DNA of 64,000 nucleotides, taken from contig NZ_RYFF01000013.1 in NCBI RefSeq assembly GCF_004138165.1, positions 56,025-120,024 of the forward strand, read 5' to 3'. The notes beneath the pieces were generated by a model. The model was given only the letters and a program-made list of their open reading frames with translations, was not told the DNA's origin and did no database searches. Numbering within the stretch: position 1 is the stretch's first letter; the number at the start of each line of letters is the position of its first letter. The position numbers and the translations under genes were made by a program. The DNA comes from Candidatus Chloroploca sp. Khr17 (GTDB lineage Bacteria > Chloroflexota > Chloroflexia > Chloroflexales > Chloroflexaceae). Below are positions 34,194 through 43,689 of this stretch, piece by piece.

Positions 34194-34313
34194 CTGTCAA
34201 CGAAGGTTCTTGAGATGCTACGCCCCTGGGTACGCGGGCGGCCCGCCCGCTGGTGCTCCCGAAGCGGGCGGGCCGCCCGCGCACCCAGGGGTGTCAGAAA
34301 ACTTAAGTTACAG
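34194..34313. repeat. MITE-like element with GC-rich hairpin, copy 3
   Basis: Diverged terminal repeats CTGTCAACGAAGGTTCTTGA (34194-34213) and, on the other strand, CTGTAACTTAAGTTTTCTGA (34313-34294) enclose a long GC-rich hairpin. The hairpin arms 34223-34251 and 34263-34291 (CCCCTGGGTACGCGGGCGGC and following) pair over 29 bases with one mismatch. It lies just after the GH5-like gene and 14 bases before another element with the same kind of ends. It may also serve as a terminator. Confidence 0.55.
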
Positions 34314-34327
34314 ACTAATTTAGTAGG

Positions 34328-34469
34328 CTGTGAAATAAGTTTTCTGGCGTCGTCAGCCGTCCACGAATGGGGGCCACGAAGAAACGAAGAGCGCATGGAG
34401 CAGCCCATATTCGTTTATTCGTAATCAGTATTCGTGGTCGGCGGTGCTACCGGGAAACTTAATTCCCAG
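34328..34469. repeat. MITE-like element, copy 2 (inverted relative to copy 1)
   Basis: A 142 bp unit with ends CTGTGAAATAAGTTTTCTGG (34328-34347) and, on the other strand, CTGGGAATTAAGTTTCCCGG (34469-34450). Read on the minus strand it aligns through its whole length with 3964-4100, including CCGCCGACCACGAATACTGA, CGTTTCTTCGTGGCCCC and GGCTGACGACGCCAGAA. It is non-coding. Being about 30 kb apart in opposite orientation, the two copies could recombine to invert the intervening DNA. Confidence 0.65.
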
Positions 34470-34518
34470 ACCATGAGCCGGCACTCCAGAAGACCAGGAA
34501 ACCTTGTTTACAGACTGG

Positions 34519-37500
34519 TCAGGGCTGTCTGATCAATGGCAGGTAGAGCGCCTCGTAGCCGCCCCACAAGCGTAGCACCCCACCCATATCAGCACCCACG
34601 ACCTCCAAGGCAGGATCGGCATCAACGTTTGCCAGCGCCGGCGCTCCCTTTACCGCAAGCGTCATCGCTCGCGGCCAACCCGCCACAGTCTGACCATCAC
34701 GATGCCAGGCGTAGACGTGAGCGTCGTCACTCCCGACGAGTACCTCGGCAATGCCATCGCCGTCAATGTCGCCAACCGCAGGCGTACCGAAAATGTCAGC
34801 GCCGGTCGCTTGCGGCCAGCCCGCCAGACGCGACCCATCGTGATGCCAGATCCAGAGCTTATCATCATCACTGCCAACCACAAGTTCGCGATCACCATCG
34901 CCATCCACATCGGCGGCAACCACCGAAGAGCGTACCGTCCAGCCGGTCGAGCGCCGCCAGAGCCGGGTGCCATCGGCAGCGAGCAGATAGACGTAGCCGT
35001 CGCCCGAGCCGATTGCTACCTCGTACCCTGGCCTTGCCGAATTGAAATCGGCAACCATCGGCGTCGCCAGGATCATATCATCGGTGGCAAACGTCCAACT
35101 GAGACTCCCATCAGCGTGAAAGACGTACACCATCCCATTGGTTGAACCAACCACGATTTCGGGGCTGTTGTCGCCATCAAGATCGTGGATGCGCGGCGAG
35201 CTATTGAGGATCTGGCTTGCGTAGGCGTCGCGGATTTCGCCAATGCTGACGGGCCAGCCGGGTCGCGGGCTACCGTCGGCATTGAAGGCATAGAGCCGCC
35301 CATCCGAGAGTGGAACCACAACCTCGGGTTGTCCATCGCCGTCGAGGTCGCCCACCGCTGGGGTTGCCAGAATACGATACGTTGTATCAAGCTCGACCCC
35401 GACGCTGATGGGCCAGCCCGCCAGGGCTGTGCCGTCATGATGCCAGGCATAGAGACGGCCATCCTCGGCCCCAACCAGGACCTCAAGCTGTTGATCGCCG
35501 TCCAGATCGGCCACCGCAGCTGCCGCACGGACACCGCCGCCGAGCGTCTGGGGCCAACCGGTGAGTGGTCGTAGCCTCTCGTCGTACACTTCAAGCTGGT
35601 TTGCCAGCAGGTTCCCAATGATCACCTCTGGCCTGCCATCACCAGTCAGGTCGGCGGTAACGGGCGAGGCAAAGTAACGCGAGTCAGGCTCAAGCTCTGC
35701 CGCGTTGATTGCCGCCAGATTTGGGCGAGGGATCGCGCCGGGCCAGAGCCAGGCCATATCGGCGCGGGCCAGTGAGAACCAGTCTAATGCCGTTGTGCCG
35801 CCGCTCGTGATGTGTGGCACGAAGCTAGGATAGCCACGCCAGATGCCGGCAAACTCTTGCGGCCAGCGCCATTCTTCGGGGAAGCTACGTGCCAGCGGCA
35901 GATCGTAGCCGATCAACGGTGCCGTGCGATCAAAGCGATTACTCACCGTCTGCGTATTGTCGAGGCGCCCCGGTTGCACCAGGTGAACCTCCTGGGAGGT
36001 CTCGATGACGTGCAGGTAGGGATCCCATGGCAACGGTCGCAGGCCATCGAGGGGGTTCGCTGTAGGATCGCTCAACACGACCGTCAGGGTTGCCGCGTGC
36101 CCAGCAACCACACCTTGCTGCTCGATCCGGGTATTGGTCTGTTCCATTGTCGGTGCTGGCTGCGGCAGCGCCACTCGCGTGTTCGCAAAGATCACAAGCG
36201 TCGGATCATCACGGTTGAAGCCCGCATGCTCGGCGCACACCTCGGCACCTTCCGGGTTGTTCACGCGCAGGCTATACCAACCGCCGCCGGTCAGCGGCAA
36301 CTGGTGGTGGAAGGCATGGTTGAGGAAGCCGGCCCCGCGTGCTAAGGCCTCGTAGTGCAATTCCACCGCTGCTAGGTCGTTCGAGGGAAGCGCCCCGCGC
36401 CGAATCGTGATGCGCACCAGGAAGTCATTGTAGTCCCAATCAGACCAATCAAACTTCTTGAGGTCCTCAAACGCGACGATGCTGCGCTCGGTCGTCCAGA
36501 CTAGCGGCCCATAGACGGCTGCCGTGGCCCGATCGTCATCATCGTCGTCGGCGGCGACGCGGGCGCTGTTATCGGCCGGGATGGCCTGCCCGCGCAGATC
36601 GCGCCCTGTGGCCTGAAAACTGGCAGGGTAGCCCACGCCCGCTTCAGCGCTCTCGATAGCGGCGTCAAACGTGAGCGTAAGAACCGTGCCACCCTGAAGA
36701 TCAGGCAGACTCCAGGCCAAGGGCGTACCCGAGGGATCGGCTAGCGGTGCGCCGTTGAGCCGTGCCGAGCCGTTCACAAAGCGTATGCTTGGCGGTAGAC
36801 TTGGGGCGAGTGTCAACGCTTCGGCCCGCCCGCTGCCGACATTGGCGACGGTGACCAGATAACTAAGCTGATCGTCGGCCTGGACTTCGGCGCGGTCTGC
36901 GGCTGCCGACACAACCAGGGCTGGCACCCGCACGGTGCTCGCCACCGGGTTGCTCGTCCGTAGCGCACTGTTCGCAGTGGTGTAGCTCGCCTGGTTTGGT
37001 ACGGCGGTGCCGTCACGGGCCAGGCTGCCCTCGGGCAAGCGCGCATTGATCGTCACTGTTCGCTGTTCGCCCGGTGGGATTGTGCCGAGGGCGCTCCTCA
37101 CCACCGTACCGCTGATGGTGCCGGCACTGACGCCAGTGATCGCCAGGCCCAGATTGACCGGGTCGGTCACGACGGCGGTGTAGAGCGTCGCGTTGAGCGG
37201 GGTGGCGGGAAGGGTGAGGGTATAAACCAGCGTGCCACCGTAGGTCAATTCGCCGTCGTCGAGCGCGACGGTTTTGCCGAGCGTCGAGCCTGGCGTTCCG
37301 AGCATCACGGTCGCTACGTTGCCTCGATAGACCCGTTCGTCGGCAATCGTATCATTGTCAATGTCGCCGGGTACACCGGGTTGCGAGCTGTAGGTCGGCA
37401 AGTTTGCCTGCGCAGTCAGCGTCAGATCGGCAGCGATGCCTGCATCAGCCTGCGCCACAAGCAGGGTCGTCCAGGTGGCACCGTTGGGCAGCAGATCGAG

Positions 37501-40500
37501 CTCGTAGCTCAGCGCTGTTGCCCCAAGGGTGTTGCGATCCGTGATCACAGGCGTCGCCCCGCTCCAATTGGCCGGCAGGCTCACGACGCTTGATTGGGTG
37601 CTGACAAAGGTCAGGCCGACAGGGAGAAGTTGTTCGAGGCTGAGATCGTAGCCGGGGCTGAAGCCCTGATTGCGTACCTGAAGCCGCAACGTGACGTTCT
37701 CGTTGGCCCCGATGACCGTTCGATCCGTTCCTGCACTCAGCACCAGCGCGGGCTGCACCAGGGTTGCCGTGGCCTGGGCCCGCGGGCTCCGGCGGGTCGT
37801 CTTCGTCGTATCGAACCCGTCGTAGCCGCCACCTGTGCCCTGATAGCCAGCCGCAGTGTCGTACCATCCGACGTAGGCGCTGGTCGTGCCATTGCTGCGA
37901 ATGGCGTTGTTGGTGTAGTACTGCGTGGTGGGGCTGCCAGGTTTATAGCCGTTGAACAGCGTCTCAAAGCTGATCGTGAAGATCGCCGCACTGCTCCCCA
38001 TCGTATTGTCGATCGTATTCAAGAACCAGCGTACCTCGCGCTGACCATCGGCGAGCGGATTTTGCGGGTGGCGGCTCGGTTCATTGTCGAGGGTCGCGCC
38101 CTGGATCGCGGTGGTGCGCAAATAGGTGAACCCCTGGGGCAGGCTATTGGCTTGGATGCTCGGCCAGTAGGCCACGACGCCCGCCGGTACGTTGCCCGTG
38201 ATCGTCCAGGTTGCTGTATCGCCCGGACGCAGCGGGTTGGGCGTGACCCCCATGCTCAGCGTAACGCCGCGCAGGTACACCGTCTCATCGTCGGTATTCA
38301 GATCATCGGGACTCGCCGTTGCCGCCCATTGGTGTCCAGCGCCATCGGCGCGACTGTTATAGCTCACACTGGCCTGGTTCGTCATTTGGGCACCGGCAGC
38401 CAGGCCGCCGGGAACCGTCGCAGCATAGCGGAACGTCTGCGTCGCGCCGGGTGCTAGACTCGCCACCGTCGCCCAGGTGAGCACGCCGCCCTGCCCGGCA
38501 GCGGGGTTGCCGCTCGTCGTGACATAACTGCTTGAGCTCGGGCTGGCGCTTCCGCCACTGGCGGCCACCAGCAGATCCGCCGGCACCTGGTCGGTAACAA
38601 CAAGGTTGTACGCGCTGACCGGGCCGTTGTTGATGACCGTAATCGTATAGTTCACCTCGCTGCCGCCGCTAAGACCGGTGGATGGGCTGGCGCTCTTGGT
38701 GAGCAATAGTTCGGGTGCGAGGTACGCGATACCGGTGCTGTCACGCAAGCTGTAGGCCGGGGTGCGCGTGCCCTGGCCGGTGAGTTTGCCAAAGTTGGCA
38801 ACCAACCAGCCTGGCTGAAGATCGGGCATCGCCCCGAGGCGCGCCTCGATGGTTGCCTCCCAGGTGGCCCCGCGCGCTGCATTGCAGAGCCGCCACTCTA
38901 GATAGTCCAAGCCACCGAGGGTGCCGAGCGTTGGTGTCGTTGGGGCGCTTGCACAATCTGGGCTACTGCTGAAACTTCCCGCGACAGTGTGACTGGCACT
39001 CCCTGGCACATAGCGCATCCCTCGCGGCAAGAAATCACGGATGATGATCGCACGTGCATCAACATTGGACGCACTTGCGTAGCGCAAGCGGAAGCGCAGC
39101 GTATCACCGGTAAAGCCGCTTGCCTCGCTGCTCCACGCCTCCAGATCTGCACGCCAGACGCGCTTGTCAAGCGAGGGCATTTGGGTCGCCACGCTTGCCC
39201 TGGCCTCGTCGGGCGAGGCGGCCCCCACCCGCGTTTGCGCACTCACGTCGATCCAACTCCCGGTGAGTATGACCGCGTTGGTCAGCCGATCAGCCGAGAC
39301 CACGGGTTGCCCGGTGTAGGGTGCTGCCTCGTAGATGGGATCGACCTCGGCTACAAAGCTGAGCACAATCGTGGCCCCAGGACTCGTCAAGGCCGGATCG
39401 ATCGCCCAGATCAGGGTTGTCTGGCCGGGGCCAGGTCGGTTTGGTTGCACGGCAAACGGCGCTTGCGAGGCACTGCCTTCCACGTAGCTCATGCCATCGG
39501 GCAGCACATCGGTGAGCAGCACATCGGTGGCCTGGTAATACTCGGCGATATAGATGCTCAGATCAAAGCTGACCTTGGTGCCGATGCCGACCGTTTTGGG
39601 TGCCACCGTTTTGTTGACGGTCAGATAGTCGGCGGTGATCGTTGCGGGCGCATCATCGTCTGGGGTCGTCTGGGTTCCGTCAGCATTGGCGAGGTCGCCG
39701 TACACGCCCTGGGCCTCGTAGGTGAGGGCGAGCACCGTATCTTCGGGGATCGGTGCGCCCTGCATTGGGCCAGCGAAGGGGCCAGTTGCGGCTGCGTCGT
39801 CGGCACCCGTTCGGTAGGCGTATGGCACCGCTGCGTCAAAACTGATGCTGATCGGTGCCGCATACTGAGCCGTGGTCAGTGTGCCAATCGCCCAGCGCAA
39901 GATGAGCGAACCATCCTCCTGCAGCGTGAGCATGGGAGTGACTGTCGCACCAGTTGGGTTTGGGCTGATGGTGGGGTTGCCAAGGTACGCCACTCCCGGT
40001 GGCAAGATCGCGGTGACACTCACCGCTGTCGTAGCGCCGACCTGATTGTTGCGCAAGGTCAGGTCGTAGCGATAGGGCCAGTCGGCCCCGGCGCGCGCCC
40101 CCGGTGCCGCAACGAGTTCACCGGCCCCGCTCACCTGGTGCCCGCTGCTCGACTGAGCAACGCTTGCTTCGAGATCAAGCGCCTGAGGTTGCGCCGTGAG
40201 GGTGGAGCTCGCGTTGATCCAGACCCCACTGTTATCGGGCATGCTATTGAGCCTGGCGGTAACCGTATTCGTAAACGCCATGCCAATGGTCAGGCTCGCA
40301 TCGAGCCTGGCGCTCACGCTCAACGCGAGCGCCTCGCCCGCCTCGAGGTCGGCCAGGTTCTCCCAGATCAGCAAGGTCGTGCCGTCAGGCTGAGCAGCCA
40401 CCTGCGAAGGGGCCGGGTCGGCGGCGCTAAAGCTGAGGCCAAGCGGGAGCGTATCGGTGATCGTGAGGTTATAACCACGGTCAGCCACGGGCGTTGGCGC

Positions 40501-40710
40501 AGGGTTGCGCAGCGTAATGGAGTAGCTCACCTGACCGCCCAGCAGCGGCTCGTCACTGATCGTCTGGGTGATCGTCAACTCTGGGGCGGAACCAATGGCC
40601 TCGAGCGTGGCGGCACGAATGGGATTGGACGGTAGCAACGCCAGCAGTGCCAGCGCCACCAGGGCAAGACGAAAGATGCGAGTGGGAGACATTGCCTTGC
40701 TCCATTTCAT
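34519..40710 (-). CDS. Giant surface protein with DUF11 repeats and FG-GAP propeller
   Basis: A 2063-residue secreted protein. Residues 1-33 form a signal peptide (IFRLALVALALLALLPSNPI, then RAA). About 45-1480 consists of tandem DUF11-type beta domains, each with phrases like YNLTITDTLPLGLSF or YNLVVTDQVPADLLV. Near 1410 IVAFEDLKKFDWSDWDYNDF resembles the acidic LruC/DUF4842-type motif. From about 1700 on, seven or so FG-GAP/VCBS repeats (DLTGDGRPEVIIGN, DLDGDGQPEVVVP) form a Ca-binding propeller. The end is YEALYLPLIRQP. It should be a long stalked adhesin or sheath component. The ATG at 40710 follows AGGTGAGG and overlaps the upstream stop as TGATG. Confidence 0.85.
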   Translation of the reverse strand: MKWSKAMSPTRIFRLALVALALLALLPSNPIRAATLEAIGSAPELTITQTISDEPLLGGQVSYSITLRNPAPTPVADRGYNLTITDTLPLGLSFSAADPAPSQVAAQPDGTTLLIWENLADLEAGEALALSVSARLDASLTIGMAFTNTVTARLNSMPDNSGVWINASSTLTAQPQALDLEASVAQSSSGHQVSGAGELVAAPGARAGADWPYRYDLTLRNNQVGATTAVSVTAILPPGVAYLGNPTISPNPTGATVTPMLTLQEDGSLILRWAIGTLTTAQYAAPISISFDAAVPYAYRTGADDAAATGPFAGPMQGAPIPEDTVLALTYEAQGVYGDLANADGTQTTPDDDAPATITADYLTVNKTVAPKTVGIGTKVSFDLSIYIAEYYQATDVLLTDVLPDGMSYVEGSASQAPFAVQPNRPGPGQTTLIWAIDPALTSPGATIVLSFVAEVDPIYEAAPYTGQPVVSADRLTNAVILTGSWIDVSAQTRVGAASPDEARASVATQMPSLDKRVWRADLEAWSSEASGFTGDTLRFRLRYASASNVDARAIIIRDFLPRGMRYVPGSASHTVAGSFSSSPDCASAPTTPTLGTLGGLDYLEWRLCNAARGATWEATIEARLGAMPDLQPGWLVANFGKLTGQGTRTPAYSLRDSTGIAYLAPELLLTKSASPSTGLSGGSEVNYTITVINNGPVSAYNLVVTDQVPADLLVAASGGSASPSSSSYVTTSGNPAAGQGGVLTWATVASLAPGATQTFRYAATVPGGLAAGAQMTNQASVSYNSRADGAGHQWAATASPDDLNTDDETVYLRGVTLSMGVTPNPLRPGDTATWTITGNVPAGVVAYWPSIQANSLPQGFTYLRTTAIQGATLDNEPSRHPQNPLADGQREVRWFLNTIDNTMGSSAAIFTISFETLFNGYKPGSPTTQYYTNNAIRSNGTTSAYVGWYDTAAGYQGTGGGYDGFDTTKTTRRSPRAQATATLVQPALVLSAGTDRTVIGANENVTLRLQVRNQGFSPGYDLSLEQLLPVGLTFVSTQSSVVSLPANWSGATPVITDRNTLGATALSYELDLLPNGATWTTLLVAQADAGIAADLTLTAQANLPTYSSQPGVPGDIDNDTIADERVYRGNVATVMLGTPGSTLGKTVALDDGELTYGGTLVYTLTLPATPLNATLYTAVVTDPVNLGLAITGVSAGTISGTVVRSALGTIPPGEQRTVTINARLPEGSLARDGTAVPNQASYTTANSALRTSNPVASTVRVPALVVSAAADRAEVQADDQLSYLVTVANVGSGRAEALTLAPSLPPSIRFVNGSARLNGAPLADPSGTPLAWSLPDLQGGTVLTLTFDAAIESAEAGVGYPASFQATGRDLRGQAIPADNSARVAADDDDDDRATAAVYGPLVWTTERSIVAFEDLKKFDWSDWDYNDFLVRITIRRGALPSNDLAAVELHYEALARGAGFLNHAFHHQLPLTGGGWYSLRVNNPEGAEVCAEHAGFNRDDPTLVIFANTRVALPQPAPTMEQTNTRIEQQGVVAGHAATLTVVLSDPTANPLDGLRPLPWDPYLHVIETSQEVHLVQPGRLDNTQTVSNRFDRTAPLIGYDLPLARSFPEEWRWPQEFAGIWRGYPSFVPHITSGGTTALDWFSLARADMAWLWPGAIPRPNLAAINAAELEPDSRYFASPVTADLTGDGRPEVIIGNLLANQLEVYDERLRPLTGWPQTLGGGVRAAAAVADLDGDQQLEVLVGAEDGRLYAWHHDGTALAGWPISVGVELDTTYRILATPAVGDLDGDGQPEVVVPLSDGRLYAFNADGSPRPGWPVSIGEIRDAYASQILNSSPRIHDLDGDNSPEIVVGSTNGMVYVFHADGSLSWTFATDDMILATPMVADFNSARPGYEVAIGSGDGYVYLLAADGTRLWRRSTGWTVRSSVVAADVDGDGDRELVVGSDDDKLWIWHHDGSRLAGWPQATGADIFGTPAVGDIDGDGIAEVLVGSDDAHVYAWHRDGQTVAGWPRAMTLAVKGAPALANVDADPALEVVGADMGGVLRLWGGYEALYLPLIRQP

Positions 40711-43685
40711 CAACCCTCACCTACGGCAGGTTCGGGACGGGGCAGCGCCAACAACGGGTGTTTCCGCCGCAGCCAGGCGAGCCGGGGCACTTCAGCTACG
40801 GCCATTGCCAGGAGGATGCCGCTGGCGAGGGATAGCCCGACGAGCGAGATCGCTCCACCGAGACGCGCACTCATCGGCTGGTAGACAAACGTGACTTCGT
40901 GAGGCCTTCCATCTAGGGCAGGAGCCAGGATGACCGCACGTAGCAAGCCTTCGGCGCGCAAGGTGGGCGTCGGTAGGCCGTCTACATAGGCTTGCCAGCC
41001 GGGGAAGACGGTCTCGTTGATCATCAGCAGCCCCCGCGTATCGTTCTGCACGAGCAGGCTGATACGGTCGGGTTGGTAGGTCAGCATTTGCGTTGTCACG
41101 TTGGCCTCGGGCTGGGGTTTGAGCGCCCCTACGCCCACATCGAGGGTGAGCGGCTCCTGTCCAAGCTGCTCAAGCGCCGTGCCGACCATGCTGCCCTTGA
41201 CACCGACCATCCCATACGCTGCACCGATCTGGCCCTCAAGGTTCACCTGTGCGCCGAAATCGGCAAGCGCCGCTCGCCCTGCTGCATTCAGGCTAGTGAT
41301 GCCCTCGTCGTAGGTGGTGAGGGCGACGATAGTGCCGACGGGTGCTGTGTTCAGGATGGCGGCCAGCAGGTCGCTCTCTTCACTTGATTGATACGTATCG
41401 AAACCGCCCGCGTCCAGTACCTCGCCGCTCACAGGGTCGATCAGGGCATAGACAATGCCCCGTTGTTCCGGCGTGACCGTCACACCGCCCACGATGACCG
41501 CGCTGTACTTGATCGGCCCGCCCGCCAAGACGCTAATATCTATCGGGCTGCGTGTGCCTGTTGTCCCGATCACGTAGAGTTGCTCGTCGAGTGCCTCGGG
41601 CCAGAGTTGGCGTAGGGTCGCGTGGAGTGCTCCACCATCAATTGTTACGGCGGGTTCTTGGCCCACACCTATCCCGGGCCGGTTGAGCAGACCGTTCAGT
41701 GTGATCAGCGTTTCAGCAGGGCGCAGACTGGTGCTGAAACGGGCGTAGCTCGGCTGAGTGGCGCGTTGCCACAGCTTGCCCTGGCTATTTTCCAGTACGA
41801 CTGTTGCTCCCTCCTCGGGCGGCTCTGTGGTGTCGGGCAAGGTGAGGATGTAGCCCACGTTGAGCAAATCGCGACGCACGGCGTTGCTCAGATTTGGCCA
41901 CTGGGTCTGCAATACGAACCGCTCCTGCATATCCAGCACGTTGTAGCCGGTGGCGAACGTAGTGCGGTAGACCTGGCTGTAGTTGTCAGGGAGCACTTCG
42001 GCAGTGTTGTCGATGCGCACTCCATCCGGGACGCCTGCCGTCGCTGCGATCAACTCGTCCTGGTCGGTGATCTTCCAGGGTTCATCGAGCATCGTCGTGG
42101 CATATTCACGCACGGTAAAGCGAGCTGTGTCAGGGTCGGCCTTGATTGTGTCGTGATACGGCGCGAAGGTCGCCACGTCGAGAAACATCACCGTGGCAAG
42201 GGCGACCGCCAGGCTTCGTCCGCCGAGGCGTCCGGCGCTGTGTGCCCACAGCAAGCCTATGGTGAGTGCCAGCAGCACCAGGAAGAGCACGTAGGCATTG
42301 GCGGTCTGCGTCAGCAGGGTGTAGGTGTCTGCCGAAGGCTCGCGGTTGAAGAGACTCTCGGCAAAATAAAACTCCTCGCCGACCGGGCGATAGCTCCCGA
42401 CCAGAAGGGCGTAGCCGATCGCCGCGAGGATCAGCGCCCCTGCCAGGATGAAACCCATACCGCGCACAAGGCCTCGGAGCCGCCGTTGTTCTCCTTCGCC
42501 CAGCCCATGAAGCAAGTTCTCGGCCCCAAAAGCGGCCAGTACGGAGAGACTCAGGTTGGCGATGTAGAAAGCGCGGGCGCTGACCCGCACCGAAGAGAGC
42601 CCAGGTATAAAGCGGTAGGCCAGCCCTTCTATGGTCGTGAAGCCTCCTAGGGCCACGACGAGGGCCGCCACGGTCGCCACGGTGAAGAAGCGTCGCTCAG
42701 GGCGACCATGATCCGGAACAAGCCAAGCCGTCGCTGCCAGGGCCAGGGTGAGGATGCCGGCGTAGATCCGGTACTCGGTGCCGCTCCAATTCAGGAATTC
42801 GGGGATGAACAGAGTGACCAGGTTGCGCGGCATCAGCGAGTGCTGGGACGCAAAGGTAAAGGACGGCTCGCCGCGTCGCGAGCGACTCAGTACTTCGGCA
42901 GCAGGCAGCAGGGTGATGCCGGCAATAGCTGCGGCCAAGACGCCGGTGAGGATAAAGAGCGCAGGCACCCGCATCCGCTGCCAGTTCCCGGTTGCTGGCC
43001 GTCGCAGATCGCCCACCCAGCGGAAGCCAGCGTACGCCACGATGGTGATGGCGCAGTAGAGCGTCGCCTGCGGGTGACCAGCCATCACCATCTGGCTCAG
43101 CGCTAGGCCCGCCAGAACCGCCCAGGCGATCGCCCTGGTGGGGCGCAATGCATGCCAACTGCGGTCAAGCAAGAAGATCACGGCAGGCAGCCAGACCACG
43201 ACCGCCAGCATACTGTAGTGCCCGCGGTGCCCGACGAAGAAGCCGTTAAACGCGAAGCCGATTGCGCCAACCAGGGCTGCCGCCGGGATCACCCCGAGGC
43301 CACGCAGGTAGGCGTAGAGGAACAACCCGCCCATGGCGTAGTGCGCGACCACCAACAACTCGAAGCCGAGAAAGCTTATCTCTCTCCCGCGAAAGGCCCA
43401 GTCGAGCACCATGTTTGGTAGATAGTAGGCTGCTACCTGCACATCGCCGAGCAGCGGCATACCACCGAGTTGGTACGGGTTCCAGAGCGGTACCATGCCC
43501 GCTTCGAATAAGCGGTGGACGAAGACCCGCGTCGGGTAGGCCCCCATCAGAATGTCGCCGCCGAAAAGCACGCGGTCGGCAGGGTTGGGTGCCCAGACCT
43601 GCCAGAAGACCAGCAGGGGCAGGACGATGAGCAGGAGTGTCGCCAGCAGGTCGGGCAACAGCCGTCGGAGACGCTTGATCTTCAT
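40710..43685 (-). CDS. YfhO-like GT-C membrane protein
   Basis: A 991-residue protein with about 13 helices in the first 530 residues, a large outer beta-rich region, and a final helix near 945-970. FGGDILMGAYPTRVFVHRLF and VPLWNPYQLGGMPLLGDVQV are the YfhO signature. FVGHRGHYSMLAVVVWLPAV and VRVSARAFYIANLSLSVLAA follow. Known YfhO proteins are GT-C-type transferases that glycosylate cell-wall polymers with lipid-linked sugars; here the target could be the giant surface protein coded next. The ATG at 43685 has CAGGAGT in front and lies four bases after the upstream stop; a longer frame is not supported. Family end QPMSARLGGAISLVG is intact. Confidence 0.83.
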   Translation of the reverse strand: MKIKRLRRLLPDLLATLLLIVLPLLVFWQVWAPNPADRVLFGGDILMGAYPTRVFVHRLFEAGMVPLWNPYQLGGMPLLGDVQVAAYYLPNMVLDWAFRGREISFLGFELLVVAHYAMGGLFLYAYLRGLGVIPAAALVGAIGFAFNGFFVGHRGHYSMLAVVVWLPAVIFLLDRSWHALRPTRAIAWAVLAGLALSQMVMAGHPQATLYCAITIVAYAGFRWVGDLRRPATGNWQRMRVPALFILTGVLAAAIAGITLLPAAEVLSRSRRGEPSFTFASQHSLMPRNLVTLFIPEFLNWSGTEYRIYAGILTLALAATAWLVPDHGRPERRFFTVATVAALVVALGGFTTIEGLAYRFIPGLSSVRVSARAFYIANLSLSVLAAFGAENLLHGLGEGEQRRLRGLVRGMGFILAGALILAAIGYALLVGSYRPVGEEFYFAESLFNREPSADTYTLLTQTANAYVLFLVLLALTIGLLWAHSAGRLGGRSLAVALATVMFLDVATFAPYHDTIKADPDTARFTVREYATTMLDEPWKITDQDELIAATAGVPDGVRIDNTAEVLPDNYSQVYRTTFATGYNVLDMQERFVLQTQWPNLSNAVRRDLLNVGYILTLPDTTEPPEEGATVVLENSQGKLWQRATQPSYARFSTSLRPAETLITLNGLLNRPGIGVGQEPAVTIDGGALHATLRQLWPEALDEQLYVIGTTGTRSPIDISVLAGGPIKYSAVIVGGVTVTPEQRGIVYALIDPVSGEVLDAGGFDTYQSSEESDLLAAILNTAPVGTIVALTTYDEGITSLNAAGRAALADFGAQVNLEGQIGAAYGMVGVKGSMVGTALEQLGQEPLTLDVGVGALKPQPEANVTTQMLTYQPDRISLLVQNDTRGLLMINETVFPGWQAYVDGLPTPTLRAEGLLRAVILAPALDGRPHEVTFVYQPMSARLGGAISLVGLSLASGILLAMAVAEVPRLAWLRRKHPLLALPRPEPAVGEG

Positions 43686-43689
43686 GCCG

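Noticed and set aside
38989..40635. 548-codon plus-strand frame
   Set aside because: It is opposite the DUF11 repeats of the giant surface protein; its composition is a shadow and it has no ribosome binding site.
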